A stretch of DNA of 64,000 nucleotides, taken from assembly GCF_002876705.1 (NCBI RefSeq), contig NZ_MDAG01000013.1, positions 1-64,000 on the forward strand, in the 5' to 3' direction. The stretch is from Enterovibrio norvegicus_B (lineage in GTDB: Bacteria > Pseudomonadota > Gammaproteobacteria > Enterobacterales > Vibrionaceae). Each line of letters begins with the position of its first letter. The stretch's first letter is position 1. The notes under the pieces are model-generated. The model searched no databases. It was not told the origin of the DNA and was given only the letters and a program-made list of their open reading frames with translations. The translations under genes were made by a program, and so were the position numbers. Shown piece by piece: positions 16,098 to 24,770 of the stretch.

Positions 16098-17315
16098 TTA
16101 AGCCGTTGCTTTTTTCGCTACTACTGCGCCAACTGGCTTCGTCACGAATGACAGAACAACAGCCACTGCCAGCATCGCTGCACAGATGGTGTATGCCATG
16201 ACGTAGTTACCGGTCATGTCTACTGCGGTAGCCGCAACAACTGGACCGATGAAGCCACTTACACCCCAAGCGGTGTATAGCACGCCGTAGTTACCACCGT
16301 AGTTTTTCAGACCGTAGTAATCAGCAGTGATAGATGGGAATACCGCCAGAAGCGTACCGTAACCCACACCAGCAACCGCAGCACCTACCATCAGAGTGAA
16401 CTCAGTTTGGTACGTTGCAAACATCATCATGTTGATGCCTTGCATGATGAACGCAATCATCAGCGTTTTGATACCACCGATCTTGTCAGACAAGATACCA
16501 GCAGCAACACGGCCACCTGAGTTGAAGATAGCAAGTACAACAACAAGGAATGCAACTTGGGTCAAATCAGACTGGTTGATAGCGATAGAGGTAATGTTAC
16601 CAATGATCATCAGACCTGCAGAAGACGCCAATGCGTACATCAGCCACAGTGAGTAAAACTGTGGTGTCTTCATCATTTCACGCCAGCCCATGTCAGCATT
16701 AGCAGCGCCGCTTTTCGCAACGTAGCCTGCAGGCGTTTCTGGTGTGTAGTCAGCCGGTGGATTGTTGATCGTTAACGCCAATGGAACAGCGATAACCAAA
16801 ATGCCCACACCTAGGATTAAGAAGCTGGTTTGGATGCCGTAAGTATTGATCAGCATTGACGTCAGTGGTGCAAGGTAAACCGCAGCCAGACCAAAGCCCG
16901 CAGCGATAAGACCGTTAACCAGACCTTTCTTAGAAGGGTGAAACCACTTCATTGCCGCTGGTGCAAGACATGCGTAACCGAAACCGATACCACAACCTGT
17001 TACCAAGCCAAAGCTCAGTAGCAGAGTCATAGGAGAATCAGCAAAGCTTGAAACGATCATGCCAAGACCGACCATCACGGTGCCTAGGATCAACACTTTA
17101 CGTGGACCCATGCGATCTTGAAGGTTACCCGCCACTAGCAAAGAAAGCGCAAAACAGATAGTTGCGACGGTGTAAGGCATAGATGCATCAGCGTTTGACC
17201 AGCCTTGCTCTACCAATGACTGCTTAAATACAGACCATGCGTACAGAATACCAATACACATATTGATAAAGAAACCAGCAGCCAAAATGCCTGCAGCTTT
17301 GTTCATTTTTTTCAT
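16098..17315 (-). CDS. MFS transporter of the oxalate:formate antiporter (OFA) family
   Basis: The protein is an inner-membrane carrier of about 405 residues with 12 predicted helices. The first helix contains FFINMCIGILYAWSVFKQ, which is characteristic of the OFA family, and the conserved loop after helix 2 reads GNLQDRMGPRKV. The ATG at 17315 (MKKMNKAAG) is the likely start; a GTG at 17336 is in frame. Members carry oxalate, formate or other small organic acids, and the substrate cannot be read from the sequence. No oxalate-degrading genes are next to it. A palindrome at 17459-17481 may be its operator. Confidence 0.88.
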   Translation of the reverse strand: MKKMNKAAGILAAGFFINMCIGILYAWSVFKQSLVEQGWSNADASMPYTVATICFALSLLVAGNLQDRMGPRKVLILGTVMVGLGMIVSSFADSPMTLLLSFGLVTGCGIGFGYACLAPAAMKWFHPSKKGLVNGLIAAGFGLAAVYLAPLTSMLINTYGIQTSFLILGVGILVIAVPLALTINNPPADYTPETPAGYVAKSGAANADMGWREMMKTPQFYSLWLMYALASSAGLMIIGNITSIAINQSDLTQVAFLVVVLAIFNSGGRVAAGILSDKIGGIKTLMIAFIMQGINMMMFATYQTEFTLMVGAAVAGVGYGTLLAVFPSITADYYGLKNYGGNYGVLYTAWGVSGFIGPVVAATAVDMTGNYVMAYTICAAMLAVAVVLSFVTKPVGAVVAKKATA

Positions 17316-17738
17316 CTTACGACTCAATAGACTCACAAATCACAAGGTGTCACGACAATCAAAGAAGCGCGTCACCCACGAAATAAAATATTTTTGGAAA
17401 TGTTCAAAATAGTTTGAGAACAACCAAAGCGCGCGGAGTCTATCAAGGAATCTCAATGTGATCAAAATCTACTTTTGATCAGGGTCAAAATAGTTGCTTA
17501 TTTGGCGAAAAAACAAACGAGAAGTGTAAATGGCCAAACATGATGCACGGAAGGAAATGCGACGAAACCCTTGTTTAATAAAGGCTTCGTTGCAATACAC
17601 ACTCTTTTACAGGTAGACACATCTGTTACCAGCCGCAGTAACAAAAGATGATTCAGATGGGCTGATAGATCACAACCCATCTGCAAATTATTTCAAAGAC
17701 GGTGTTTCATTAGTGAATCAATACCGATTGAGCAACGG
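17316..17738. other. Intergenic region upstream of the OFA transporter
   Basis: This stretch of about 420 bp holds a perfect 9-bp inverted repeat (17459-17481) and otherwise nothing recognised. A 62-codon minus-strand frame at 17498-17686 lacks support and is not called. Confidence 0.5.
17459..17481. promoter_or_regulatory. Perfect inverted repeat, candidate operator
   Basis: TGATCAAAA and TTTTGATCA face each other across five bases (TCTAC), about 140 bp upstream of the OFA transporter start. A further half-like TCAAAA follows at 17485. It could bind a dimeric regulator, which is not identified. Confidence 0.5.
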
Positions 17739-18461
17739 CTAACGCGTACTGAAACCTTTGCTTTCTAAAAACGCTTTCATAAAGGGGCGCGCTTCTTTAT
17801 CTAACGTGCCAGAAATTTGATCGCTCCAGCTCATTGCTTTATTGCCACCCGTGCGCGTTCGATAGTATTCACGAATGGTTTGGTCGTAGGATACTAATGT
17901 GTCGTCATCCATCAACTGATAGGTATCTTCATGTATATATAAAGATGAAGGTAAGCGCGGTTTCACCTCGGGATCTTGTGCTGGATGCCCCAGGCACAAA
18001 CCAAACAAAGGGATCACATGCATCGGCAGTCCGAGCAATTCACTCACTTTCTCGGGGTTGTTTCTAAGCCCCCCAATATATACACCCCCTAACCCTAACG
18101 ATTCCGCTGCCGCTAACGCGTTTTGCGCAGCCAATGCGCCGTCTATTGCACCGATCAAGGTCTGTTCAGCAAAACCCAGCTTTGCATCTGGCTTGATCTG
18201 CAAGTGGCGATTGAAATCGGCGCACCATACGAAAAACTCAGCAGCCTCGGCAACATAAGGCTGTCCGCCTGCGTATTCAGCCAGCAAACGACGCTTTTCC
18301 TGATCAACAACGCGAATGACACTTGTGCACTGAATGAAACTTGAGGTCGAAGCGGCTCTCGCACAATCTAAAATTGCGTTGCGCTGTTCATCAGATATCG
18401 GTTGATCATTGAACTTACGGATAGAACGGTGGGCAAGTAAGGCATTAATGACGTCGTTCAT
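17739..18461 (-). CDS. nfsA: Oxygen-insensitive NADPH nitroreductase
   Basis: The product is a flavin (FMN) enzyme of 240 residues that reduces nitroaromatics and quinones with NADPH. The sequence matches NfsA well: LAHRSIRKFNDQPI at the start (FMN phosphate contact), QCTSVIRV, then GVYIGGLRNNPEKVSELLGL, PLFGLCLGHPA, and the C-terminal KGFSTR. The start has a gagag ribosome binding site. In E. coli nfsA is close to grxA and ybjL; here an alcohol dehydrogenase gene is inserted between nfsA and grxA, but the neighbourhood is clearly related. Confidence 0.93.
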   Translation of the reverse strand: MNDVINALLAHRSIRKFNDQPISDEQRNAILDCARAASTSSFIQCTSVIRVVDQEKRRLLAEYAGGQPYVAEAAEFFVWCADFNRHLQIKPDAKLGFAEQTLIGAIDGALAAQNALAAAESLGLGGVYIGGLRNNPEKVSELLGLPMHVIPLFGLCLGHPAQDPEVKPRLPSSLYIHEDTYQLMDDDTLVSYDQTIREYYRTRTGGNKAMSWSDQISGTLDKEARPFMKAFLESKGFSTR

Positions 18462-18511
18462 AGAAAACTCTCAGTTCCTTTGTAGAACGTTAATATTCTG
18501 CAATTACACCG

Positions 18512-18546
18512 TAAAAAGCAAAACGGGTACGCAAGGTACCCGTTTG
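18512..18546 (-). terminator. Terminator of the alcohol dehydrogenase gene
   Basis: The 10-bp arms are aaacgggtac (18521-18530) and gtacccgttt (18536-18545). On the minus strand a T-rich run follows. It lies between the dehydrogenase stop and the nfsA start. Confidence 0.85.
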
Positions 18547-18571
18547 GATCACAACCCATATCTCATTGATA

Positions 18572-19753
18572 TCAATATGGGTCGGCTTCTTCAGCAACGC
18601 TTTCCGACTGACAAACTCGCTCAAGAATGTGCACTAGCCTGTCTTTACTCAATGGCAAAGGGTTTCCTTTAATTGAACTCGAACGCATCGCCGTTGAAGC
18701 GACATCGTCAAATAAGGTCTCACACAACCCCAACTCTGTGAGTAACGGCAGGCCGAGGCGCTTCAAGGTGCGTTGTACCCACACAATGCCATCGCTTGGC
18801 TCTGCGTTCTGTCTTCCCGTGAGAATGACCGCTAATTGGCGATAACGGTTCAGCAGCGTAATGCGCCCTGCTTCGCGTGCTGCCAAAATGTTTTCCGCCA
18901 TAACATATGGCGCAAGTTGCGCAGTGATTGCGCCATGCGGAGCATCCAACATACCGCCAAGGGCGGCTGCCAGGCCATGAGCTGCACCCAGTTTGGCATT
19001 GGATTGCGCCATGCCACCCAGCATAGAAGCAAACGCCATGTCAGCGCGTGCTTTCGGGTCATCTTCTTCACAGGCGTGAATAATGGCGGGCGCTAAACGG
19101 CGTAAACCTTCTTCACACACCATGTCCGTAAGCGGGTTTGGATCACCACACACATAGGCTTCCATCAAATGTGTAAACGCATCCATGCCGCAGCGTGCAG
19201 ACAGTTCTTTGTCTGTGCCGTACGTTAATGTGGGGTCAATGATCGCCATGTCGGGGATCAGGTCTGTACTGCGCAGCGCTGCCTTGACGTTTTCTTGCGC
19301 AGAAATAAGCACCGCATTGCGCGTCACTTCCGACCCTGTGCCTGCCGTGGTCGGTACGGCAATACAAGGCAATGGCTTGGCGGTCAATGGCAGCGCGCGC
19401 CCCACCACTTCTACATAATCGTAAACGCTACCTTGGTTAGGAATGAGTGCCGATAAGGCTTTACCTACATCCATCACACTGCCACCGCCCACTGCAATCA
19501 CCATGTCAGGTTTAAACACTCGTCCTGCCGCGGCCATTTCTTCGACCATTGCGATGAGCGGCTCGCCGTGCACAGAGAGTTGTTGGTAGCGCATTCCCTG
19601 CTGTTTCAAATAACCCAGCAACGGGGCTGCACGTTGCTCATCTTTGCCTGTCACCACTAAGGCGCTGTAACCAAATTGATTGAGCATTGAGAGGGAATGA
19701 CTTAACGCGCCCTCACCGAAAATAATCCTTGTCGCCGTCATGAATTGAAACAT
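18572..19753 (-). CDS. Iron-containing alcohol dehydrogenase
   Basis: This is a group III NAD(P)-dependent alcohol dehydrogenase of 393 residues. The nucleotide-binding part shows VIAVGGGSVMDVGKAL and PTTAGTGSEVTRNAVL. The metal-binding part shows MDAFTHLMEAYV, and HGLAAALGGMLDAPHG supplies the conserved histidines. The aggaag site 6 bp before the ATG supports the start. The substrate is not clear; the family covers ethanol, propanediol, lactaldehyde and others. The gene is flanked by its own terminator and stands apart from the nfsA and grxA genes. Confidence 0.92.
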   Translation of the reverse strand: MFQFMTATRIIFGEGALSHSLSMLNQFGYSALVVTGKDEQRAAPLLGYLKQQGMRYQQLSVHGEPLIAMVEEMAAAGRVFKPDMVIAVGGGSVMDVGKALSALIPNQGSVYDYVEVVGRALPLTAKPLPCIAVPTTAGTGSEVTRNAVLISAQENVKAALRSTDLIPDMAIIDPTLTYGTDKELSARCGMDAFTHLMEAYVCGDPNPLTDMVCEEGLRRLAPAIIHACEEDDPKARADMAFASMLGGMAQSNAKLGAAHGLAAALGGMLDAPHGAITAQLAPYVMAENILAAREAGRITLLNRYRQLAVILTGRQNAEPSDGIVWVQRTLKRLGLPLLTELGLCETLFDDVASTAMRSSSIKGNPLPLSKDRLVHILERVCQSESVAEEADPY

Positions 19754-20067
19754 GGCTCTTCCTTTTCAAAAACATCTGCCGACCAGCATCACTCAACCTT
19801 TTCCGTAGCATCTTGATTCAACGCAGGATTCGCTTGTTCATTGGGCATTGTGTTTCGCTTGTGTCGATGTCATCACATCTCGACGGTGCGTCAAAAAGAG
19901 GACAACACGCATTGATAGGCAACCTCTATCGAATTAAGAGACAAAACCTTCTTTTCTCTTCTTTGAGCTTGAGGCATAGTAATCACAACTTTCAGAGATA
20001 GACCAAACACAGGATGTGTTGGTGGCTGATATCTCTCACCATTGATTATGAAAATAGGATTCTAGGT
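19754..20067. other. Divergent intergenic region dehydrogenase / grxA
   Basis: These 314 bp must hold promoters for both flanking genes. I see no gene, repeat or clear operator. Confidence 0.45.
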
Positions 20068-20334
20068 ATGTTCGTTGTTATTTTTGGTCGTCCAGGTTGC
20101 CCTTTCTGTGTTCGCGCAAAAGATCTTTCCGACAAACTGAAAGCTGAGCGCGATGATTTCAACTACCGCTATGTTGATATTCATGCTGAAGGCATCAGCA
20201 AAGCCGACCTAGAAAAAACGGTTGGTAAGCCAGTGGAAACTGTTCCACAGATTTTTGTTGACCAAGAACACGTTGGTGGTTTTACAGAATTCGAAGCGTA
20301 TGCAAAAGCAAACCTGGGTCTGTACAACGAGTAA
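20068..20334 (+). CDS. grxA: Glutaredoxin 1
   Basis: GrxA is a small cytoplasmic thiol-disulfide oxidoreductase that passes electrons from glutathione to ribonucleotide reductase and other proteins. It has 88 residues from the ATG at 20068, preceded by taggat and tagg; a frame extending further upstream is not expected for this family. The dithiol active site is C11-P-F-C14, and the glutathione-binding segments TVPQIFVDQEHVGGFTEF are present. The location beside the ybjL-like gene matches E. coli. Confidence 0.95.
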   Translation: MFVVIFGRPGCPFCVRAKDLSDKLKAERDDFNYRYVDIHAEGISKADLEKTVGKPVETVPQIFVDQEHVGGFTEFEAYAKANLGLYNE

Positions 20335-20427
20335 TTTGGATCCATACAACGGGTTCGTATTGCTATAAAACGCGCGTCTACTTCTCCCATCAGAAAATAG
20401 ACACAACGCGTGCAAACACTCATACAA

Positions 20428-20454
20428 AAGTCAGCGTAACCGCTGGCTTTTTTC
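20428..20454 (+). terminator. Terminator after grxA
   Basis: Arms agtcagcg and cgctggct (one G-T pair) are followed by a run of six T. Confidence 0.75.
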
Positions 20455-20630
20455 GTTAAAAATCAGCACAAAAACCAATACTTTTTTCAAACCCACAAAC
20501 AACTGTCCAAACTCTGACAAGCCTCTGAAATAAAATGCCAAAATTACCGCAACTTTCCATTACAAATCATCCAAAATGCGTATAATGCCCGTCCAGAATT
20601 TCCCTTTCCCCGCACGCGGATTACGGTTCA

Positions 20631-22316
20631 GTGAACATAGACGTCTACAACCTGCTCGTACAAAACGATATTCTTTTGCTCTTCGTTGTTCTCGCTATTG
20701 GTTTAGCCATTGGCAAAATTAGAATTGGTGGTTTCCAATTCGGCAACTCCATCGGCGTGCTCGTCACCGCCCTGAGTTTTGGTCACGCGGGGTTTAGTTT
20801 TAGCCCTGAAGCGCTAAACATTGGTTTCATGCTGTTCATTTTCTGTGTGGGCATTGAAGCGGGACCTAACTTCTTCGGCATTTTCTTCCGAGACGGTAAA
20901 TCCTATTTGATCCTTGCGTTCACGGTGTTGAGTGCATCCATCGGCATCACGCTGTTGATGCAGTATCAATTCGGTGTCGACGGCAGCATTGCAACCGGCA
21001 TGATGGCGGGAGCAATGACAGCAACCCCAGTGTTAGTGGGTGCAAAAGATGCGCTCAATGCTGGCCTCGCTGGAATGGATTACTCCCCCCAACAAATCGC
21101 CGCGATGATTGACAACTTAAGTGTCGGTTACGCCCTCGCGTACTTAGTGGGCTTGGTGAGCTTGATTCTTCTCGCCAACTTGATGCCAAAACTGCAAAAA
21201 GAAAACCTCGAGCATTCCGCGCAACAAATCACTATGGAACGCGGTTTAGGGTCGTCTTCACAGCGTAAAGTCTATTTGCCTATCATTCGCGCCTATCGCG
21301 TAGGGCCGGAGCTCATCAATTGGGTCGATGGACGCAACCTCCGTGAGTTGGGTATTTATCGTCAGACTGGTTGTTACATAGAACGCATTCGACGCAACGG
21401 CATTCTGGCGAACCCAGATGGTGACGCTATCTTGCAAGAAGGCGATGAAATCGCATTGGTGGGCTACCCAGACAGCCACGCGCGTCTTGATCCTTCATTC
21501 CGAAACGGCAAAGAAGTTTTCGACCGTGACTTGCTTGATTTACGCGTGGTTGAAGAAGAAATCGTCGTAAAGAATGACAGCATCATTGGTAAACGATTGT
21601 CTGATCTGAACCTGTCTGAATACGGCTGTTTCTTGAACCGTGTTGTCCGTGCACAGATTGAAATGCCAATGGACCACAACATCCTGCTTTCTAAAGGGGA
21701 CGTGTTACAAGTCAGTGGCGAAAAACGCCGCGTAATGGGACTGGCAGAACGCATTGGTTTTATCTCAATCCACAGTCAGGTTTCTGACATGTTGGCGTTC
21801 TGTTCTTTCTTCATTTTCGGTCTGATTTTTGGTTTGATCACCATGACGTTCGGCCAAATGACACTCGGGCTGGGTAATGCTTCCGGCCTACTGATTGCAG
21901 GCATTTTGCTCGGCTTCTTACGTGCGAACCACCCAACATTTGGTTACGTGCCGCAAGGCGCGATCAACATGGTGAAAGAACTTGGTTTGATGACCTTTAT
22001 GGTCGGCGTAGGCCTAAGCGCAGGTGGTAACCTTTGGGAGTACCTGCAACAGATGGGCTTTACCATCATGTTTGGCGCGCTGGCTGTCAGTGTTGTGCCT
22101 GTTATCCTCGCGTATCTCGTGGGCGCGTACGTGCTTAAGATGAACCGTGCATTGTTGTTCGGTGCCATTATCGGTGCGCGTACCTGTGCACCTGCCATGG
22201 ACATGATCAACCAACATGCACGCAGCACAGTGCCCGCCCTGGGTTATGCGGGTACCTACGCCATCGCCAACGTATTATTGACCTTCGCAGGTACGCTGCT
22301 CGTTATTCTGTTCTGA
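20631..22316 (+). CDS. ybjL: YbjL-type transporter (aspartate-alanine exchanger family)
   Basis: The protein has 561 residues and starts at a GTG. It has two blocks of about five membrane helices (residues about 10-190 and 380-560) around a central cytoplasmic part with two TrkA-C (RCK_C) domains, visible as the repeated EGDEIALVGYPD and KGDVLQVSGEKR motifs. This is the layout of the AspT/YbjL family. The conserved FCVGIEAGPNFF and FMVGVGLSAGGNLW segments are present in the two halves. Neighbouring grxA and nfsA support orthology with E. coli ybjL. The substrate of YbjL itself is not firmly known. Confidence 0.9.
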   Translation: MNIDVYNLLVQNDILLLFVVLAIGLAIGKIRIGGFQFGNSIGVLVTALSFGHAGFSFSPEALNIGFMLFIFCVGIEAGPNFFGIFFRDGKSYLILAFTVLSASIGITLLMQYQFGVDGSIATGMMAGAMTATPVLVGAKDALNAGLAGMDYSPQQIAAMIDNLSVGYALAYLVGLVSLILLANLMPKLQKENLEHSAQQITMERGLGSSSQRKVYLPIIRAYRVGPELINWVDGRNLRELGIYRQTGCYIERIRRNGILANPDGDAILQEGDEIALVGYPDSHARLDPSFRNGKEVFDRDLLDLRVVEEEIVVKNDSIIGKRLSDLNLSEYGCFLNRVVRAQIEMPMDHNILLSKGDVLQVSGEKRRVMGLAERIGFISIHSQVSDMLAFCSFFIFGLIFGLITMTFGQMTLGLGNASGLLIAGILLGFLRANHPTFGYVPQGAINMVKELGLMTFMVGVGLSAGGNLWEYLQQMGFTIMFGALAVSVVPVILAYLVGAYVLKMNRALLFGAIIGARTCAPAMDMINQHARSTVPALGYAGTYAIANVLLTFAGTLLVILF

Positions 22317-22344
22317 TCGAGAATCGAATCAATAGTCAGCCAAG

Positions 22345-22384
22345 ATTCAGCGAACAGCGTTACACTGTTCGCTGAATTTTTTTA
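22345..22384 (+). terminator. Terminator after ybjL
   Basis: A 13-bp perfect stem, attcagcgaacag with ctgttcgctgaat, is followed by seven T. Confidence 0.9.
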
Positions 22385-22493
22385 TTCCTCTAATCTTGCT
22401 GGCGTTTCTCTTTCGCATCCCCTCGGTCGCTGAAAGACGTTGCTGAAAATCATCGCTGTTGAAAGATAGCCGTCGAAATATAGGTGTCGAAAT

Positions 22494-23168
22494 ATGCGTG
22501 TCCTCATCGTTGAAGATGATCCCCTCCTCAGTCATCACCTTAAATCCGAACTGTCAGAGCTTGGAAACCAAATCCATTGCGCAAGCACCGCAGAAGAAGG
22601 GTTGTTTGTCGCCAAGGATTACCCCAACGACATCGCCATTGTTGATTTGGGGTTGCCTGACAGAGATGGCCTGAGCCTGATACGTGACATTCGCCGTGCG
22701 GGTATACGTATGCCTATCCTGATCCTGACGGGCCGTGCAAACTGGCAAGATAAGGTCTCTGGCCTTGATGCTGGCGCTGATGATTATTTAGTTAAACCCT
22801 TCCAAAAAGAAGAACTCGTCGCACGCTTGAATGCCTTGGTACGCCGCAGCGCAGGCTTCGTAAAACCTGAGATCAATGCCGACAATATCTGTGTTGATTT
22901 GTTGGCCAAGAAAGTCAGCGTAAAAGAACAGCCTGTCGAGCTCACCGCCTTTGAGTACGATCTGTTGGAATACTTGATTCGACACAGTCGCCAGGTGGTA
23001 TCCAAGCAACGTTTGCTTGATGTGCTTTATCAAGACCAAGAAGGCGACCCAAATACCATCGAAGTCATGATGAGCCGCTTACGCAAGAAACTGACACAAG
23101 CCGGGCAAGATAATCCGATTTCTACCGTTCGCGGTCAGGGATACATTTTCGAAATTAGCGCCAGTTAA
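22494..23168 (+). CDS. phoP: PhoP-type response regulator
   Basis: The product is an OmpR-family DNA-binding response regulator of 224 residues. The receiver domain has acidic residues E7, D8 and D9 and the phosphoacceptor D51 in IAIVDLGLPDRDGLSL; K in DYLVKPF completes the site. The winged-helix output domain ends ISTVRGQGYIFEI. The IVDLGLPD.DGLSLIR and GRANWQDKVSGLDAGADDY stretches agree with PhoP specifically. The kinase gene follows after 27 bp. Two direct repeats gtcgaaatat (22472-22481 and 22486-22495) precede and overlap the start. In related bacteria PhoPQ responds to low magnesium and cationic peptides. Confidence 0.9.
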   Translation: MRVLIVEDDPLLSHHLKSELSELGNQIHCASTAEEGLFVAKDYPNDIAIVDLGLPDRDGLSLIRDIRRAGIRMPILILTGRANWQDKVSGLDAGADDYLVKPFQKEELVARLNALVRRSAGFVKPEINADNICVDLLAKKVSVKEQPVELTAFEYDLLEYLIRHSRQVVSKQRLLDVLYQDQEGDPNTIEVMMSRLRKKLTQAGQDNPISTVRGQGYIFEISAS

Positions 23169-23195
23169 TCACAACACACCGCTGCGAAGAATCTG

Positions 23196-24560
23196 ATGAT
23201 AAAACCTAAAATGCCTTCTCCGATCCATCGACGCGTGATCACCACGTCTATTTCCATTATTTTGGTGTTCACCGTGGCGTTAGGCTTGGTGCTCAACCAA
23301 CTTTACAACAAAAGCTATTTGGCACTGTATTCCTCAGATTTACTCTCCGCGGTGCCTCAGATTGTCGGCGAACTTAAGCGCGATAATTTGCTTGAAATTG
23401 ACGCCAGTAGAATCCATGTTGCGCCGGAGAATCGTGCCGAAATGGGCTCTGTGGAATCTGACTATATGGCGTTTATCTGTCAGCCCGACAAATCCTTATT
23501 CTGGATGTCTAGCCACGCGAAGGGGCTTGGCCTCAGCGATATCTGCCAAGTCCTGCCTTATGATCTTGTTGACCCCGAACTCATCATGTATAACACGCAT
23601 CCCTACGTGGTTCATGAGATCGCAGAAGGCTCAGGTTTAATCGAAGATAAATTCTTCGTAGTACGTGAAGTTGCACCTCAACTGGAACGATTGTCGGCGA
23701 TAAAGAGAAAAACATGGTTCTATCTTGGCATTTTGTTCATTACCACGACTGCCCTGCTTTATGCGGCGTCTTACTGGAGCTTCAGCCCACTACGAAAACT
23801 GGCAGGTGAGCTCAACGAGATTGCAGAGTCTCGCCTTGAAAAACTCAATACCGACTACCCGTCCGAACTGGAAGACGTCACCGATGCACTCAACCGAATG
23901 ATCGAATTGAGGAAAGAACAAACGCAGCGATATCGTCATGCCATGGATGATTTAGCACACAGTTTAAAAAGTCGGTTAGCGGCGACCAATGCGTTGCTTG
24001 ATGACAGCGCTTTGAGTCGAGAAATGATGAGCAAGCGCATCGTGGAACAAGTCAGCCAAATGGACGACATGGTGCAATATCAGCTTAAACGCGCTTTGGT
24101 TGGTCAACGTGGATTGGTTCGAGAAAAATCAGAGATCAAACCGTCGGTGGATAGCCTCACGGGAATGCTATCAAAAGTGTATCGAGACAAGCCTGTGAAC
24201 GTGACCCAAGATTTGCGAGAACTCGAATCTCTGCCTCTCAACAAAAACGATCTAACAGAATTGCTCGGGAATCTGCTCGAAAACGCGTTTCGCTTTTGTA
24301 TTGGTGAAGTGCGGGTTCGCACCCGAGACACCGTAGAAAGCTACATCTTGTTGATTGAAGACGATGGCCCCGGCATTCCTGAACCAATAAGAGACTCGGT
24401 GTTTCAACGAGGCGTTCGTGCAGACCAACTGAACCCAGGAACAGGCATAGGCTTAGCCGTTTGTCATGAAATCGTGGAAAGTTACGAAGGCGTCATCAGT
24501 GTTACAACATCAGAACTCGAAGGCGCAGCGTTTGTGATTCAGTTTCCGAAGCAACGTTAG
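23196..24560 (+). CDS. phoQ: PhoQ-type sensor histidine kinase
   Basis: The kinase is an inner-membrane protein of 454 residues. Helix 1 is at about residues 15-37, the periplasmic sensor at about 38-170, helix 2 at about 172-192, then HAMP, the dimerisation domain and the ATPase domain. The phosphorylated His lies in MDDLAHSLKSRLA, where PhoQ proteins usually have HSLKTPLA; here the conserved proline is replaced by arginine. The ATPase has NLLENAFRFC (N box), DDGPGIP (G1) and GTGIGLAVCHEI (G2). The sensor has acidic stretches, but whether it binds magnesium as in PhoQ cannot be told. It is co-transcribed with phoP. Confidence 0.87.
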   Translation: MIKPKMPSPIHRRVITTSISIILVFTVALGLVLNQLYNKSYLALYSSDLLSAVPQIVGELKRDNLLEIDASRIHVAPENRAEMGSVESDYMAFICQPDKSLFWMSSHAKGLGLSDICQVLPYDLVDPELIMYNTHPYVVHEIAEGSGLIEDKFFVVREVAPQLERLSAIKRKTWFYLGILFITTTALLYAASYWSFSPLRKLAGELNEIAESRLEKLNTDYPSELEDVTDALNRMIELRKEQTQRYRHAMDDLAHSLKSRLAATNALLDDSALSREMMSKRIVEQVSQMDDMVQYQLKRALVGQRGLVREKSEIKPSVDSLTGMLSKVYRDKPVNVTQDLRELESLPLNKNDLTELLGNLLENAFRFCIGEVRVRTRDTVESYILLIEDDGPGIPEPIRDSVFQRGVRADQLNPGTGIGLAVCHEIVESYEGVISVTTSELEGAAFVIQFPKQR

Positions 24561-24770
24561 CGCGACAATGTTAGCGAGACAACGATAGCCAGTGTGTATA
24601 AAAAAGCCGCTTTTTATCACTTTGACATGCAATTTGAGAAAGGCGGTAATTTCACTGACTTACATTGGCCCTTTTTATCGCCGAATGCCGCATTTTTAGG
24701 CACTTCATGTCGGCAATATTTGGTGGCACAGCATTTGCTCTAATAGACTGTTAGAAACTATTGAGAGTAA

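Noticed and set aside
17498..17686. 62-codon minus-strand frame upstream of the OFA transporter
   Set aside because: It overlaps the probable promoter region and has no protein-like features.
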